Positions 24,825 through 35,459 of a DNA stretch of 64,000 nt are shown here, piece by piece. This stretch comes from Filomicrobium sp. Lineage in GTDB: Bacteria; Pseudomonadota; Alphaproteobacteria; Rhizobiales; Hyphomicrobiaceae. The position numbers were made by a program, and so were the translations under genes. The notes under the pieces are model-generated. The model ran no database searches, was not told where the DNA came from, and saw only the letters and a program-made list of their open reading frames with translations. The stretch lies in NCBI GenBank assembly GCA_017792465.1, contig CP051234.1, positions 374,606 through 438,605 on the forward strand. The letters run 5' to 3'. Position 1 is the first letter of the stretch, and each line of letters starts with the position of its first letter.

Positions 24825-25349
24825 CTAATCCTGGCCCAGCAATTCGGTGAGCATGTCGAAAGCCGTCATGACGGTTGCCATGCGCACCTCGTTGCGTCCG
24901 ATGTCGCCGTAGCGGGCTTCGCGATGCAGGATGACGGGGGCGGCGTCCGGGGCGGTACTTGCCGTTTTCTTGGCAGCGGCCAAGTGAACGAGGCCGACCG
25001 GTTTGTCCGGAGATCCGCCGCCTGGACCGGCGATCCCCGTCACAGCGATCGAGATGCTGGCAGCCGGTGTGTGAGCGAGCGCGCCTTCGGCCATCGCAAC
25101 TGCCGTTTCCTTGCTGACGGCTCCATGTTGCTCCAGCGTTTCTTCAGGGACGCCGAGCAGGTCGATCTTGGCCTGGTTCGAATAGGTCACCAGTCCGCGA
25201 TCGACGACATCGGATGAGCCTGAGACGGATGTCAGGACAGCGCTGATCAGCCCGCCGGTGCAGCTTTCGGCGGTCACCAGCATGATGCCTTCGGCACGCA
25301 GCCGATCGATGAGACCGCCTGCAGCTTCGATATGGGATTGGGTGATCAA
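24825..25349 (-). CDS. pncC: CinA-family nicotinamide-nucleotide amidohydrolase
   Basis: A 174-residue stand-alone CinA C-terminal domain. The motifs TAESCTGGLISAVLT, VVDRGLVTYSNQAK and AVTGIAGPGG contain the residues that deamidate NMN to nicotinate mononucleotide. The separate N-terminal CinA domain is absent, as usual in alphaproteobacteria. The start is a TTG at 25349 with GAGGTCACG before it. It lies between ratA and the MarR gene, near ispDF as in relatives. Role: recycling NMN from DNA ligase and other reactions. Confidence 0.9.
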   Translation of the reverse strand: MITQSHIEAAGGLIDRLRAEGIMLVTAESCTGGLISAVLTSVSGSSDVVDRGLVTYSNQAKIDLLGVPEETLEQHGAVSKETAVAMAEGALAHTPAASISIAVTGIAGPGGGSPDKPVGLVHLAAAKKTASTAPDAAPVILHREARYGDIGRNEVRMATVMTAFDMLTELLGQD

Positions 25350-25451
25350 CGTGACCTCGATTGCAAAGCGGGCTCAAGTCGGGTGTCCGCTCGCAAACGA
25401 TAGCGATGTTTCGCGTCAGGTGAAATGGCGCAAAGTGCGTCGTGCGACGCC

Positions 25452-25958
25452 TTAGGGCGCGACCAGCTTTTCAGCGAGGCCGAGCATGTCGTCGAGAACA
25501 CCGCGTGTCTGATTGCCCAAGATGTTGGTGGCGCGGGACTGTGCGTCGCGCCAGACTGGGAAGGCCTCAACCAGGATCGCCTGGCCCTTGGGTGTGAGAT
25601 GCAGCCCGCGGCCGCGGCGACCGGCGGGCGGGTCCATGACGATGTGGCCCAGCGCCAGAAGGCGCTTCAAGTTGCGCGACAACGTCGATTTCTCGATGTC
25701 GAGTTCGTGGCCGATCTCAACAGCGGTAATGCCGTCGCGGGATGCGAGCTGGGCGAGCAGAGTATACTGGCTTGCGGTGATGCCAAGCGGGCGCAAGGCA
25801 TCGTCATAGAGGCGCGTAATAATGCGCGAGAGTTGTCTGACGCGCGTCGCAAGACATGCCGACGAAGTCGCCTCCGCGATTTCACGCATGGATGCGTGGT
25901 TGGTGGTCTCGGTGCGCTCAAGCGTTCCCGTAGCGACATCCATGCTCGTGTCTCCCAC
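25452..25958 (-). CDS. MarR family transcriptional regulator
   Basis: A 168-residue regulator. The winged helix is at about 60-125, with ITASQYTLLAQLAS, the recognition helix region IEKSTLSRNLKRLLALGHI, and the wing PPAGRRGRGLHLTPKG. The first 30 residues are a polar extension. It would act as a dimer on an inverted repeat and may respond to a small phenolic or oxidant; the targets are not visible. It is inserted between pncC and ispDF, which are closer together in many relatives. It reads in the same direction as both. Confidence 0.9.
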   Translation of the reverse strand: MGDTSMDVATGTLERTETTNHASMREIAEATSSACLATRVRQLSRIITRLYDDALRPLGITASQYTLLAQLASRDGITAVEIGHELDIEKSTLSRNLKRLLALGHIVMDPPAGRRGRGLHLTPKGQAILVEAFPVWRDAQSRATNILGNQTRGVLDDMLGLAEKLVAP

Positions 25959-26024
25959 AGCGTTCGGTCCTTCTTATGGTCATACAACCGCTGTCTGAGG
26001 GATGCCGCGATTCTGGTTGGAGCG

Positions 26025-27245
26025 TCAACGATCAGGTGCGTTTTTCGTCGATTGCTCCACGGGCAGCAGCACGGATGCACTAGCCATGGCGGCGATGCCT
26101 TCGCGCCGGCCGGTGAAGCCGAGGCCTTCAGTCGTTGTGGCTTTGACGCCGACGCGGGACGTCTCGATCTCAAGGATTTCGGCGATTGCGGCGCGCATGG
26201 CGTCCCGGTGAGGGCCGACTTTGGGGGCTTCGCAGAGTAATGTCACATCGACGTTGACGAAGCGGCCGCCGCGGTCGGCCAGGCGCCTGGCGGCATCTTT
26301 TAAGAAGACGTGGGACTCGGCACCTTTCCATTTCGGGTCGGATGGCGGGAAGTGGGCGCCGATATCGCCGTCCGCGAGGGCGCCGAGGATGGCATCGGTC
26401 AGCGCGTGGAGGCCGACATCGGCATCGGAATGGCCTTCAAGGCGCTGTTCATGCGGAATTTCGACCCCGCAAAGCCAGACGGATGAGCCGGAGGCAAAGC
26501 GATGAACGTCAAACCCCGTGCCGATGCGGGTTTCGAAGGCCAGTTGCGACGCGAGTTTGTCATTTGCCAAGGCAAGATCCTCTGCGGTGGTGATTTTTTC
26601 GTTTTCGCGCGAGCCAAGGGTGATGACAACGCTGAGGCCGGCCCATTCGGCGATTGCGGCGTCATCTGTAAAGTCTTGGCGTTGTTGGGCTGCAGCGGCG
26701 CGGTGGGCATCGAGAATGGGTGCGAAACGGAAGCCCTGCGGGGTTTGAGCCCGCCAAAGGCCGGATCGGGGGAGGGTTTCGATGATTTTATGGGTCTCGC
26801 CGCCGGTGCGCTTCAGTGTGTCGGAAACCGGCAGGGCCGGAATTGCGCCGTCGTTGTCGTTTAAAGCGGCCAGGACAGAATCGATGATGGAGGCTGAGAC
26901 AAACGGCCGGGCGGCATCGTGGATGAGGACGTTTTTCACGCCGGGAATGCTTTTTTGCATTGATTCCAGGCCGTTCAGGACGCTCACTTGTCTGGTCGCG
27001 CCGCCGTTCACGGGTGGCGTCAATTTGGTGCTCGTGACTTGGGCGATGCAGTCCAGGTAGGCGGTCTGGTCGTCGGGGTGTATGGCCACCGTGACGGTTG
27101 CGATATCCGCGTGCTGCGCGAAGCATTCGATCGTGCGGGCCAGCATTGGTTTTCCGCGCAAATTGGCATATTGCTTGGGCTTGCCGCTGGTTGCCGCAGC
27201 GCGTGTGCCACGGCCAGCGGCCACGATCAGCACGGCGATTGTCAT
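26025..27245 (-). CDS. ispDF: Bifunctional IspD/IspF (MEP cytidylyltransferase and MEcPP synthase)
   Basis: A 406-residue fusion for steps 3 and 5 of the non-mevalonate isoprenoid pathway. The IspD part (about 1-225) has the nucleotide loop [11 protein letters not shown] and later HDAARPFVS. The IspF part (about 245-406) has FDVHRF, the zinc-site [18 protein letters not shown] and the C-terminal [10 protein letters not shown]. The fused form is common in alphaproteobacteria. I start it at the ATG at 27245 with AGGAG 6 nt upstream. It is divergent from dusB, sharing a 174-bp promoter region. Confidence 0.96.
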   Translation of the reverse strand: MTIAVLIVAAGRGTRAAATSGKPKQYANLRGKPMLARTIECFAQHADIATVTVAIHPDDQTAYLDCIAQVTSTKLTPPVNGGATRQVSVLNGLESMQKSIPGVKNVLIHDAARPFVSASIIDSVLAALNDNDGAIPALPVSDTLKRTGGETHKIIETLPRSGLWRAQTPQGFRFAPILDAHRAAAAQQRQDFTDDAAIAEWAGLSVVITLGSRENEKITTAEDLALANDKLASQLAFETRIGTGFDVHRFASGSSVWLCGVEIPHEQRLEGHSDADVGLHALTDAILGALADGDIGAHFPPSDPKWKGAESHVFLKDAARRLADRGGRFVNVDVTLLCEAPKVGPHRDAMRAAIAEILEIETSRVGVKATTTEGLGFTGRREGIAAMASASVLLPVEQSTKNAPDR

Positions 27246-27354
27246 ATGCAACTCCTGAGCGTTCTGTGTTGGTTAATTGGTTCGCTCGCTTGAGTGCATA
27301 AGGCCTATTCACAGCAATTGCACTGTTTGAGATCGGTGCTTGCGCAAATCGTAC

Positions 27355-27371
27355 TGCATCGGTATTGTGCA
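27355..27371 (+). promoter_or_regulatory. Candidate NtrC binding site before dusB-ntrBC
   Basis: TGCATC-GGTAT-TGTGCA is a dyad with the 5-nt spacer of the NtrC consensus (TGCACC-N5-GGTGCA) and one mismatch per half-site. It ends 49 nt before dusB. Two GTGCACAA octamers (27367 and 27395) add further half-sites 28 bp apart. Autoregulation of the operon is inferred. Confidence 0.55.
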
Positions 27372-27419
27372 CAAGTCGTGATCACTTTTTTAACGTGCAC
27401 AAATCTTCGCCACATCGAG

Positions 27420-28442
27420 ATGAATGAACGCTTTACCCAGCCGCTAGCAATTGACAGGCACGTCCTGGCTTCGCGGGCCTTCCTGGCTCCTATGTCAGGG
27501 GTGAGTGACCTGCCCTTTCGTCAGCTGGCAGACGGCCTTGGCGCGGGACTTGTCGTGTCCGAGATGGTGGCCAGCGCCGAATTGGTTGCTGGCCGTAAGG
27601 ACGTGTTGCGCCGCGCTGAAGGTCGGCAACTGCGGCCGTTTGCGATGCAACTTGCCGGTCGAGAAGCGCGCTGGATGGGCGAAGGCGCGCGCGTCGCTGC
27701 CGATTTGGGCGCGGACATTATCGATATCAATATGGGTTGCCCGGCCAGGGAAGTGACCGGGCGGCTGTCCGGTAGCGCGCTGATGCGCGACCTCGATCAT
27801 GCGATGACGTTGATTGAAGCGACCATCGCAGCGGTTGATCTGCCCGTGACGCTGAAAATGCGGTTGGGTTGGGATCATCAAAGCATCAATGCACCGGAAT
27901 TGGCGCGCCGCGCCGAGAGCGCGGGTGTGCAGCTCATCACGGTGCATGGCCGGACGCGGTGTCAGTTCTACAAGGGTCGGGCGGATTGGCGTGCCGTTCG
28001 CGCGGTGAAGGATGCCGTCAGCGTGCCGGTGATCGTCAATGGCGACATTCTCACACTAGATGATGCGCGGGAGGCTTTGCAGCAATCGGGCGCCGACGGC
28101 GTCATGATCGGTCGCGGTGCTTATGGGGCGCCGTGGCAGGCGGGACGAATCGGCCAGATGATCGCGACAGGCCACGATCGTGGTGCGCCTCTCCTCGAAG
28201 AGCAGCGCGACATCGCGGTTGGGCACGTTCAAGTGATGTATTCCCATTACGGCGAGTTTCTGGGCGTGCGCAACGCGCGCAAGCATATCGGTTGGTATCT
28301 GGAATCTTCGGGTGTGGATCAGACGAGCGTTCGCCAATGGCGGAAGCGGCTTTGCACCGAGAATTCGCCGAAGCGAGTCCTGGATGGGCTCGTTGAATTT
28401 TACAGTTTCGCGCAGGGCGCTTCGCGAAAGGCGGCGGCATGA
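27420..28442 (+). CDS. dusB: tRNA-dihydrouridine synthase B
   Basis: A 340-residue FMN enzyme reducing uridines in the tRNA D-loop (the nifR3 homologue). Motifs: [13 protein letters not shown] at the FMN site, [14 protein letters not shown] with the catalytic Cys, [13 protein letters not shown] and [14 protein letters not shown] start it at the ATG at 27420 (MNERFTQPL). The upstream extension to 27294 covers the promoter region and is not family-like. The stop overlaps the ntrB start (ATGA), the conserved dusB-ntrB-ntrC operon. Confidence 0.95.
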   Translation: MNERFTQPLAIDRHVLASRAFLAPMSGVSDLPFRQLADGLGAGLVVSEMVASAELVAGRKDVLRRAEGRQLRPFAMQLAGREARWMGEGARVAADLGADIIDINMGCPAREVTGRLSGSALMRDLDHAMTLIEATIAAVDLPVTLKMRLGWDHQSINAPELARRAESAGVQLITVHGRTRCQFYKGRADWRAVRAVKDAVSVPVIVNGDILTLDDAREALQQSGADGVMIGRGAYGAPWQAGRIGQMIATGHDRGAPLLEEQRDIAVGHVQVMYSHYGEFLGVRNARKHIGWYLESSGVDQTSVRQWRKRLCTENSPKRVLDGLVEFYSFAQGASRKAAA

Positions 28443-29842
28443 CGATTGAAGATCGCGGGGGGGCTCCTGCGCCAACGAAGAGCAAGTCGCGGTCCGCAAA
28501 GGCGGCTGGCTCTTCACGGCGCGGTCGAGCCACTGTTTCGGCTGTGGATAGTGAGCCGAAAAGAAAGCCGAAAACCAAGCGCAAGGCACCGGCGGCGAAC
28601 AAGAAGAGCGATCGCCAGAAGTCCGCAAGTGCTGCGCCGAAAAACACTCCTGTGCATGAGCCGATGATCGAAGAAGAAACCCGTCCTGCGTCTAAATCGG
28701 TTTCCGGCAAGAACCCGTTCAGTGGTTCGATCCGGGAAGTCGGTATCGCACATGAGCAGCTTCTCAATGCGTTGCCGCACCCCGTGATGGTGCTGGGGCC
28801 AAAGAACAACTTTGTCTATGTCAACGCGGCCGCTGAATCGTTTCTGTCGACATCCATATCGATGCTTAAGCGCATTGCGCTCGATGACATTCTGGCGTTT
28901 GGCTGTCCGTTGCTGGCGCTCGTTTCTCAGGTTCGTATGACGCATTCGACCGTCAATGAGTACGGGGTTGAGATCGTCACGCCGCGGCTGACATCGCCGA
29001 AGCTGGTCGATGTCTACGGTGGGCCTTTCCAGGATGACCCGGAACAGATCGTCTTGATGCTGCAGCAGCGGACGATGGCGCAGATGATCGAGCGCCAACT
29101 TACCCATCGTGCTGCCGCGCGGTCGGTTTCGGGCATGGCCAGTATCCTGGCGCACGAGATCAAGAACCCGTTGTCGGGGATACGCGGGGCAGCACAGCTG
29201 CTCGAACAGAATCTAAGCGATGACGACCGGGCGCTGTCGCAGCTCATCTGTGCGGAGACGGAACGGATCAGGGTTCTGCTTGATCGTATGGAAGTCTTTG
29301 GCGACGAGCGTCCGCTGGCGACGGCACCGGTCAATATTCACGACGTGCTGGATCACGTCCGGCAGTTGGCGAAGGCCGGCTTTGCGCGGGATATCACGTT
29401 TATTGCCGACTATGACCCGTCGCTGCCGGCGGTGCCTGCGAACAGGGACAAGCTCGTCCAGGCGTTCTTGAACCTCGTCAAAAATGCCGCCGAAGCGATT
29501 GGCGACAAAGACAACGGTCGCATCGTTATGTCGACGGCCTTCCGTCCCGGCGTGCGCATGTCGGTTCCCGGATCCGGGGTCCGGATCGCTTTGCCGTTGA
29601 TGATCGAGATCCAGGATAACGGACCTGGTGTTCCCGAAAACATCGTCGAGCATATGTTCGATCCCTTCGTCACGTCGAAGGCGAACGGAACCGGTTTGGG
29701 CTTGGCTTTGGTGGCCAAATTGATCGCCGATCATGGCGGCACGATTGAGTGTGACAGCGAGCCGGAAAGGACGATTTTCCGCGTGCTTCTGCCGATGCAG
29801 GAAGCTCCGCAACGGAAAACCGATCCTTCTTTGGCTTTGTGA
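28439..29842 (+). CDS. ntrB: Nitrogen regulation sensor kinase NtrB with long basic N-terminal extension
   Basis: A 467-residue cytosolic histidine kinase partner of NtrC. The order is a PAS domain (about 105-205), the H-box [16 protein letters not shown] with His239, and an ATPase domain with [11 protein letters not shown] and [10 protein letters not shown] plus GTGLGLALV. The first 95 residues are unusual: a Lys/Arg/Ala/Ser-rich tract ([16 protein letters not shown]) with no counterpart in E. coli NtrB and likely disordered. It overlaps dusB by 4 bp. It would phosphorylate or dephosphorylate NtrC under PII control. Confidence 0.95.
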   Translation: MTIEDRGGAPAPTKSKSRSAKAAGSSRRGRATVSAVDSEPKRKPKTKRKAPAANKKSDRQKSASAAPKNTPVHEPMIEEETRPASKSVSGKNPFSGSIREVGIAHEQLLNALPHPVMVLGPKNNFVYVNAAAESFLSTSISMLKRIALDDILAFGCPLLALVSQVRMTHSTVNEYGVEIVTPRLTSPKLVDVYGGPFQDDPEQIVLMLQQRTMAQMIERQLTHRAAARSVSGMASILAHEIKNPLSGIRGAAQLLEQNLSDDDRALSQLICAETERIRVLLDRMEVFGDERPLATAPVNIHDVLDHVRQLAKAGFARDITFIADYDPSLPAVPANRDKLVQAFLNLVKNAAEAIGDKDNGRIVMSTAFRPGVRMSVPGSGVRIALPLMIEIQDNGPGVPENIVEHMFDPFVTSKANGTGLGLALVAKLIADHGGTIECDSEPERTIFRVLLPMQEAPQRKTDPSLAL

Positions 29843-29874
29843 TTTTAGGTCGAAAAACAATAAGGACCTCGTGA

Positions 29875-31320
<1,446 letters not shown>

Positions 31321-31333
31321 TTTGTGGAGTGTC

Positions 31334-31350
31334 GACGCTGGCGTCTTTTT
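31334..31350 (+). terminator. Short terminator-like hairpin after ntrC
   Basis: GACGC-TG-GCGTC is followed by TTTTT. The stem is short, so termination may be partial. It separates dusB-ntrBC from ntrYX. Confidence 0.45.
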
Positions 31351-31561
31351 AGTCACGCTTCGCCACCAACTTGCCACAGTTGCGAGGTGAAACATACCTC
31401 GACGAGGCGATTTCGTCGCCAAAATGTCACGCTCTTCGTGTCGCCTGTTGTGCCCCTGTCGCACCGGCGGTAGCTGGCGCGCGGATTAGGCCGAGTTGCG
31501 TTTGGCACACGTTTCTACTGATCAAGATGGCGTACTCACTACGTCGCTGCGGAGAACTCCG

Positions 31562-33904
31562 ATGCAAAGCGTCGCGGGTACAACTCGGTCCAGTATCGAG
31601 TTCAACAGAGACCAGCCGTTGTTGGAACCCAGCGACCGGATGTTCTTCGTCGGCTTGTGGACCGTCGGGCTGTCTTTGCTATCGGCGCTCGTCACGTTCC
31701 TGATCCTCACTGGCCTTACCCCCATCGTTCCCAGTAACGGCGTCGTGCTGGTGGCGCTCTTCTTGAACGTCATCCTGATCGGCGCGGTGATTGCGATCAT
31801 CGCGACGCAGGTGGCGGGTCTCATCAAGGCCTGGAAGGAAAAGGTCCCCGGCGCGCGTTTTCACATTCGCATCGTTGCGCTGTTTTCGATTATTGCTGCT
31901 CTTCCGGCGCTTCTGGTTGCGATCGGAGCGACGGTCAGCTTTTCGCGCTCGCTCGACAATTGGTTTTCGGACCGGGTGCGGTCGATCATCGACAACTCGC
32001 GTGTGGTGGCGCGCACCTATCTTGAAGAGCACGGCCAGGTGATCCGGACCGATGTCGTCAACATGGCGCGCGACTTGGATGCGGCCTCGACGGTTGTTGG
32101 CAACAACGACCAGATGCTGAAGCAGTTCATCATCTCACAGGCCGGGTTGCGCGATCTGGCGTCGGCCTATCTCGTCAACATTCAAGGGAAGTCGGTTCTC
32201 TCAGCTGTTGAAAGCCGGGCGCTGCCGTACGCCCGCCCGACGGCGGCGGCGTTGAACGAAGCTGAAGCCGGTCTCGTTCCGTTGTCGGTGTCGACGCGGG
32301 ACAAGCGCATTTCGGCGATCACGAAGCTTGAGAACTATCCGGGAAAATATCTCTACGTCAGCCGATCCATCAGCCCGACGGTGATCCGGCACATGAAGCA
32401 GACCGAGCAGAACGCGGCCGAATACACGGCGCTGCGTCGGGCGCGCGGTGGGCTCAAGTGGGCGCACGGGTTGATGTACCTGACGATTTCGATGACGGGT
32501 CTGCTCGCGGCTATTTGGGCCGGGATGTGGTTTGGCGGACGCTTCGTTGCGCCGATCCGCCGGCTCATTGGAGCGGCTCAGGAAATCTCGGCCGGCAACC
32601 TGTCGGTGGCGCTGCCTGAAAAGCGCGGCGAAGGCGATTTGCGACGGTTGTCGCACACCTTCAATACGATGGCGCGGGAGCTCAAAAGCCAGCGCGATGC
32701 ACTCGTCAGCGCCAACGAACAGCTCGAAGTTCGCCGGCGTTTTATGTCGGCCGTTCTATCGGGTGTTTCGGCGGGTGTGATCGGTCTTGGTAGCGATGGG
32801 CGGATCACGCTCGTCTCGCGTGCGGCGGAAGAACTCCTGGGGCGCAGCTCCGATGAGCTCGTCGGCCAGACGCTCGACGTCGCGTTACCTGAGATCGAGG
32901 AGATCCATAAGAAGCTGATCGACCCGATCATCAAGTCGCGGTCGCAGGAACAGATCACGATTGTCGTCGATGGCGACGAGCGGACTTTTGCCGTTCGCGT
33001 GACGTCCGAAATGGCCGGTGAGGATGACGTCGGATCGGTCATCACATTCGATGACATCACCGAGCTTGTGACCGCCCAGCGCACATCGGCATGGGCGGAC
33101 GTTGCGCGACGCATCGCGCACGAGATCAAGAACCCGCTGACGCCGATCCAACTCTCAGCTGAGCGTATTCGCCGGAAGTATGGGAAGGTTATCACCGAAG
33201 ATCGCGATACCTTCGATAAGCTGACGGCGACGATCGAGCGGCAGGCTTCGCACATCAAGAGCATGGTCGATGAGTTCGCGGCTTTTGCGCGTATTCCAAA
33301 GCCGGAAATGGAGCTTAGCGATCTACGCGATGCCGTGCTCGATTCCGTCGTTCTTTTCCGCGAGGCGCATCCTAAGCTCGAATACGATCTGCAGATGCCG
33401 CCGGATAAGGTGCTGGCTTCCATCGACCGGAGGCTGATCACGCAGGCGGTTACGAACCTCGTCAAGAATGCCACCGAGTCCGTTGAGGGTGTCGGGGGCA
33501 ATGAGGGGGAAGCTGTCGAGCGCGGTGAAGACTGGAAGGGCCGTGTCGTTACGCGCATCCGGATCGATGGACAAACGGCGAATGTCGAAGTCATCGATAA
33601 CGGGCCGGGATTGCCTAAGCAGCAGCGTTCGCGCCTGCTTGAACCCTATGTCACGACCAAGGGGCACAAGGGAACCGGTTTGGGGCTTGCGATGGTTCTC
33701 AAGATTACCGAGCAGCATGGCGGAACGCTTACGCTCGAAGATGCTCCCGCCGATGTGACCGGCGGTACCGGTGCGCTCGTTCGCATCACCTTGCCCTTGA
33801 GTTCGGCGCAAAAGAACTCAGGTGGCGATGACAAAGAGACCGATACAACCGGCGGTGCCGATGAGCGCACTGGCGGTGAACTACCTGCAGAGAATCTAAC
33901 CTGA
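31562..33904 (+). CDS. ntrY: Transmembrane sensor histidine kinase NtrY
   Basis: A protein of about 780 residues. There are three hydrophobic helices near the N-terminus, an extracytoplasmic sensor region of about 180 residues and a fourth helix. A HAMP segment (RFVAPIRRLIGAAQEISAGNL), a PAS domain, the H-box [21 protein letters not shown] and an ATPase domain (NLVKNATESVEG, GTGLGLAM) follow. I start it at the ATG at 31562 with GGAG 7 nt upstream instead of the TTG at 31496. It pairs with NtrX 26 bp downstream. Roles of NtrYX in relatives include nitrogen, redox and envelope control. Confidence 0.95.
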   Translation: MQSVAGTTRSSIEFNRDQPLLEPSDRMFFVGLWTVGLSLLSALVTFLILTGLTPIVPSNGVVLVALFLNVILIGAVIAIIATQVAGLIKAWKEKVPGARFHIRIVALFSIIAALPALLVAIGATVSFSRSLDNWFSDRVRSIIDNSRVVARTYLEEHGQVIRTDVVNMARDLDAASTVVGNNDQMLKQFIISQAGLRDLASAYLVNIQGKSVLSAVESRALPYARPTAAALNEAEAGLVPLSVSTRDKRISAITKLENYPGKYLYVSRSISPTVIRHMKQTEQNAAEYTALRRARGGLKWAHGLMYLTISMTGLLAAIWAGMWFGGRFVAPIRRLIGAAQEISAGNLSVALPEKRGEGDLRRLSHTFNTMARELKSQRDALVSANEQLEVRRRFMSAVLSGVSAGVIGLGSDGRITLVSRAAEELLGRSSDELVGQTLDVALPEIEEIHKKLIDPIIKSRSQEQITIVVDGDERTFAVRVTSEMAGEDDVGSVITFDDITELVTAQRTSAWADVARRIAHEIKNPLTPIQLSAERIRRKYGKVITEDRDTFDKLTATIERQASHIKSMVDEFAAFARIPKPEMELSDLRDAVLDSVVLFREAHPKLEYDLQMPPDKVLASIDRRLITQAVTNLVKNATESVEGVGGNEGEAVERGEDWKGRVVTRIRIDGQTANVEVIDNGPGLPKQQRSRLLEPYVTTKGHKGTGLGLAMVLKITEQHGGTLTLEDAPADVTGGTGALVRITLPLSSAQKNSGGDDKETDTTGGADERTGGELPAENLT

Positions 33905-33929
33905 AGATTTTGGGCTCAAGGAGCAGACG

Positions 33930-35330
33930 ATGGCCGCTGATATTCTGATCGTTGATGATGAAGCCGACATACGCGATCTGGTCTCTGGGATTCTCGAAGA
34001 CGAGGGGCATGCAACGCGCCTCGCCCGCGATTCAGACGAAGCTTTGCGATCGATCGAAGAGCGTCGTCCGCAGCTCGTTATTCTGGATATCTGGCTGCAG
34101 GGCAGCCGGCTTGATGGGTTGGAAGTTCTTTCCATCATCAAGAAAGCCTACCCGGAGCTGCCGGTCGTCATCATTTCCGGTCACGGCAATATCGAAACGG
34201 CTGTCACCGCCATCCGCCGCGGCGCCTACGACTATATCGAGAAGCCGTTCAAGGCGGACCGTCTGATCCTGGTGACGCTGCGTGCGCTTGAAGCTTCGCA
34301 GTTGAAGCGCGAAGTCAAAGAGCTGCGCGAGCGCTCCAACGTCTCCATCGATATGATCGGCAAGTCGGTGGCGATGAACCAGTTGCGCGGACAGGTCGAG
34401 CGGGTCGCGCCGACCAACAGCCGGATACTGATCCGCGGTGCGTCGGGGACAGGCAAGGAGCTTGCCGCGCGCATGCTGCATTTGAAATCGCATCGCTGCG
34501 ATGGTCCGTTTGTGGTTTTGAATGCGGCAGCGATGGCGCCGGACCGCGTCGAAGAGGAATTATTCGGCACGGAAGACCACACCGGCGGTCCGCGCAAGGT
34601 CGGGGCGCTTGAAGAATCGCATGGCGGCACGCTCTACATCGACGAGATTGCCGACATGCCGCTTGAGACGCAGGGCAAGGTCTTGCGCGTGCTCGTCGAG
34701 CAGAAGTTCCTGCGCATCGGTGGGGCGCAAAAGGTGGCTGTCGATGTCCGCATCGTGTCGTCGACGAGCCGGGATCTTGAATCGGAAATGCGCGAAGGGC
34801 GTTTCAGAGAGGATCTCTATCATCGCCTCAACGTGGTGCCGCTGCGTGTGCCGAGCCTGGCCGAGCGCCGCGATGACATTCCTGCCTTGATCGAGTTCTT
34901 CGTCGCACAGCTCGCGCAGTCTTCGGGCCTGTCGCCGCGGGTGATCGGCGAGGATGCGGTTGCCGTCCTGCAGGCGCATGACTGGCCCGGCAACGTGCGC
35001 GAATTGCGCAACAACATCGAGCGTCTGATGATTTTGACGGGCGGCGAAAGCGGTGGGGTGATTACCGCCGAAATGCTTCCCGACGAGATCGGGTCGAACG
35101 TGCCGTTACCGGTCAACGGCGGGGCTGAGCATCTGATGTCGCTGCCGCTGCGCGAAGCCCGTGAAATTTTCGAGCGTGAATACCTGCTGGCGCAAATTAA
35201 CCGGTTTGGCGGCAATATCTCGCGCACCGCGGAATTCGTGGGCATGGAGAGATCGGCCCTACACCGGAAATTGCGCGCGCTGGGCGTTTCATCTGAACAC
35301 AGAAATGCCGATAGCCGACAAGCGGGTTGA
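33930..35330 (+). CDS. ntrX: Response regulator NtrX (no GAFTGA loop)
   Basis: A 466-residue regulator built like NtrC: receiver domain with Asp53, an AAA+ domain with Walker A GASGTGKE and Walker B LYIDEIADM, and a C-terminal Fis-type helix (TAEFVGMERSALHRKLRALG). Where sigma-54 activators have GAFTGA, the sequence reads ELFGTEDHTGGPRKVGALEE, so the loop is missing. As known for alphaproteobacterial NtrX, it probably works without sigma-54. The gene follows ntrY in an operon. Confidence 0.96.
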   Translation: MAADILIVDDEADIRDLVSGILEDEGHATRLARDSDEALRSIEERRPQLVILDIWLQGSRLDGLEVLSIIKKAYPELPVVIISGHGNIETAVTAIRRGAYDYIEKPFKADRLILVTLRALEASQLKREVKELRERSNVSIDMIGKSVAMNQLRGQVERVAPTNSRILIRGASGTGKELAARMLHLKSHRCDGPFVVLNAAAMAPDRVEEELFGTEDHTGGPRKVGALEESHGGTLYIDEIADMPLETQGKVLRVLVEQKFLRIGGAQKVAVDVRIVSSTSRDLESEMREGRFREDLYHRLNVVPLRVPSLAERRDDIPALIEFFVAQLAQSSGLSPRVIGEDAVAVLQAHDWPGNVRELRNNIERLMILTGGESGGVITAEMLPDEIGSNVPLPVNGGAEHLMSLPLREAREIFEREYLLAQINRFGGNISRTAEFVGMERSALHRKLRALGVSSEHRNADSRQAG

Positions 35331-35459
35331 TTTGTTGCGACTGGTTGTTGTGCGATGTCGTCAGGTGTTGTTTAAGCTTTTGGACTTAGGGCCTAATTCA
35401 TCGGTCTTTAAGGTTCAGCATTGGGAGACACCGGTGGCTTGCAGCAATAAAGAGTTGCC

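Noticed and set aside
27367-27402. GTGCACAA repeats as a CRISPR or iteron array
   Set aside because: Only two copies of an 8-mer; better explained as regulator half-sites.
31502-31518. TTGGCAC upstream of ntrY, resembling a sigma-54 -24 element
   Set aside because: The matching -12 TTGC element is absent at the required spacing.
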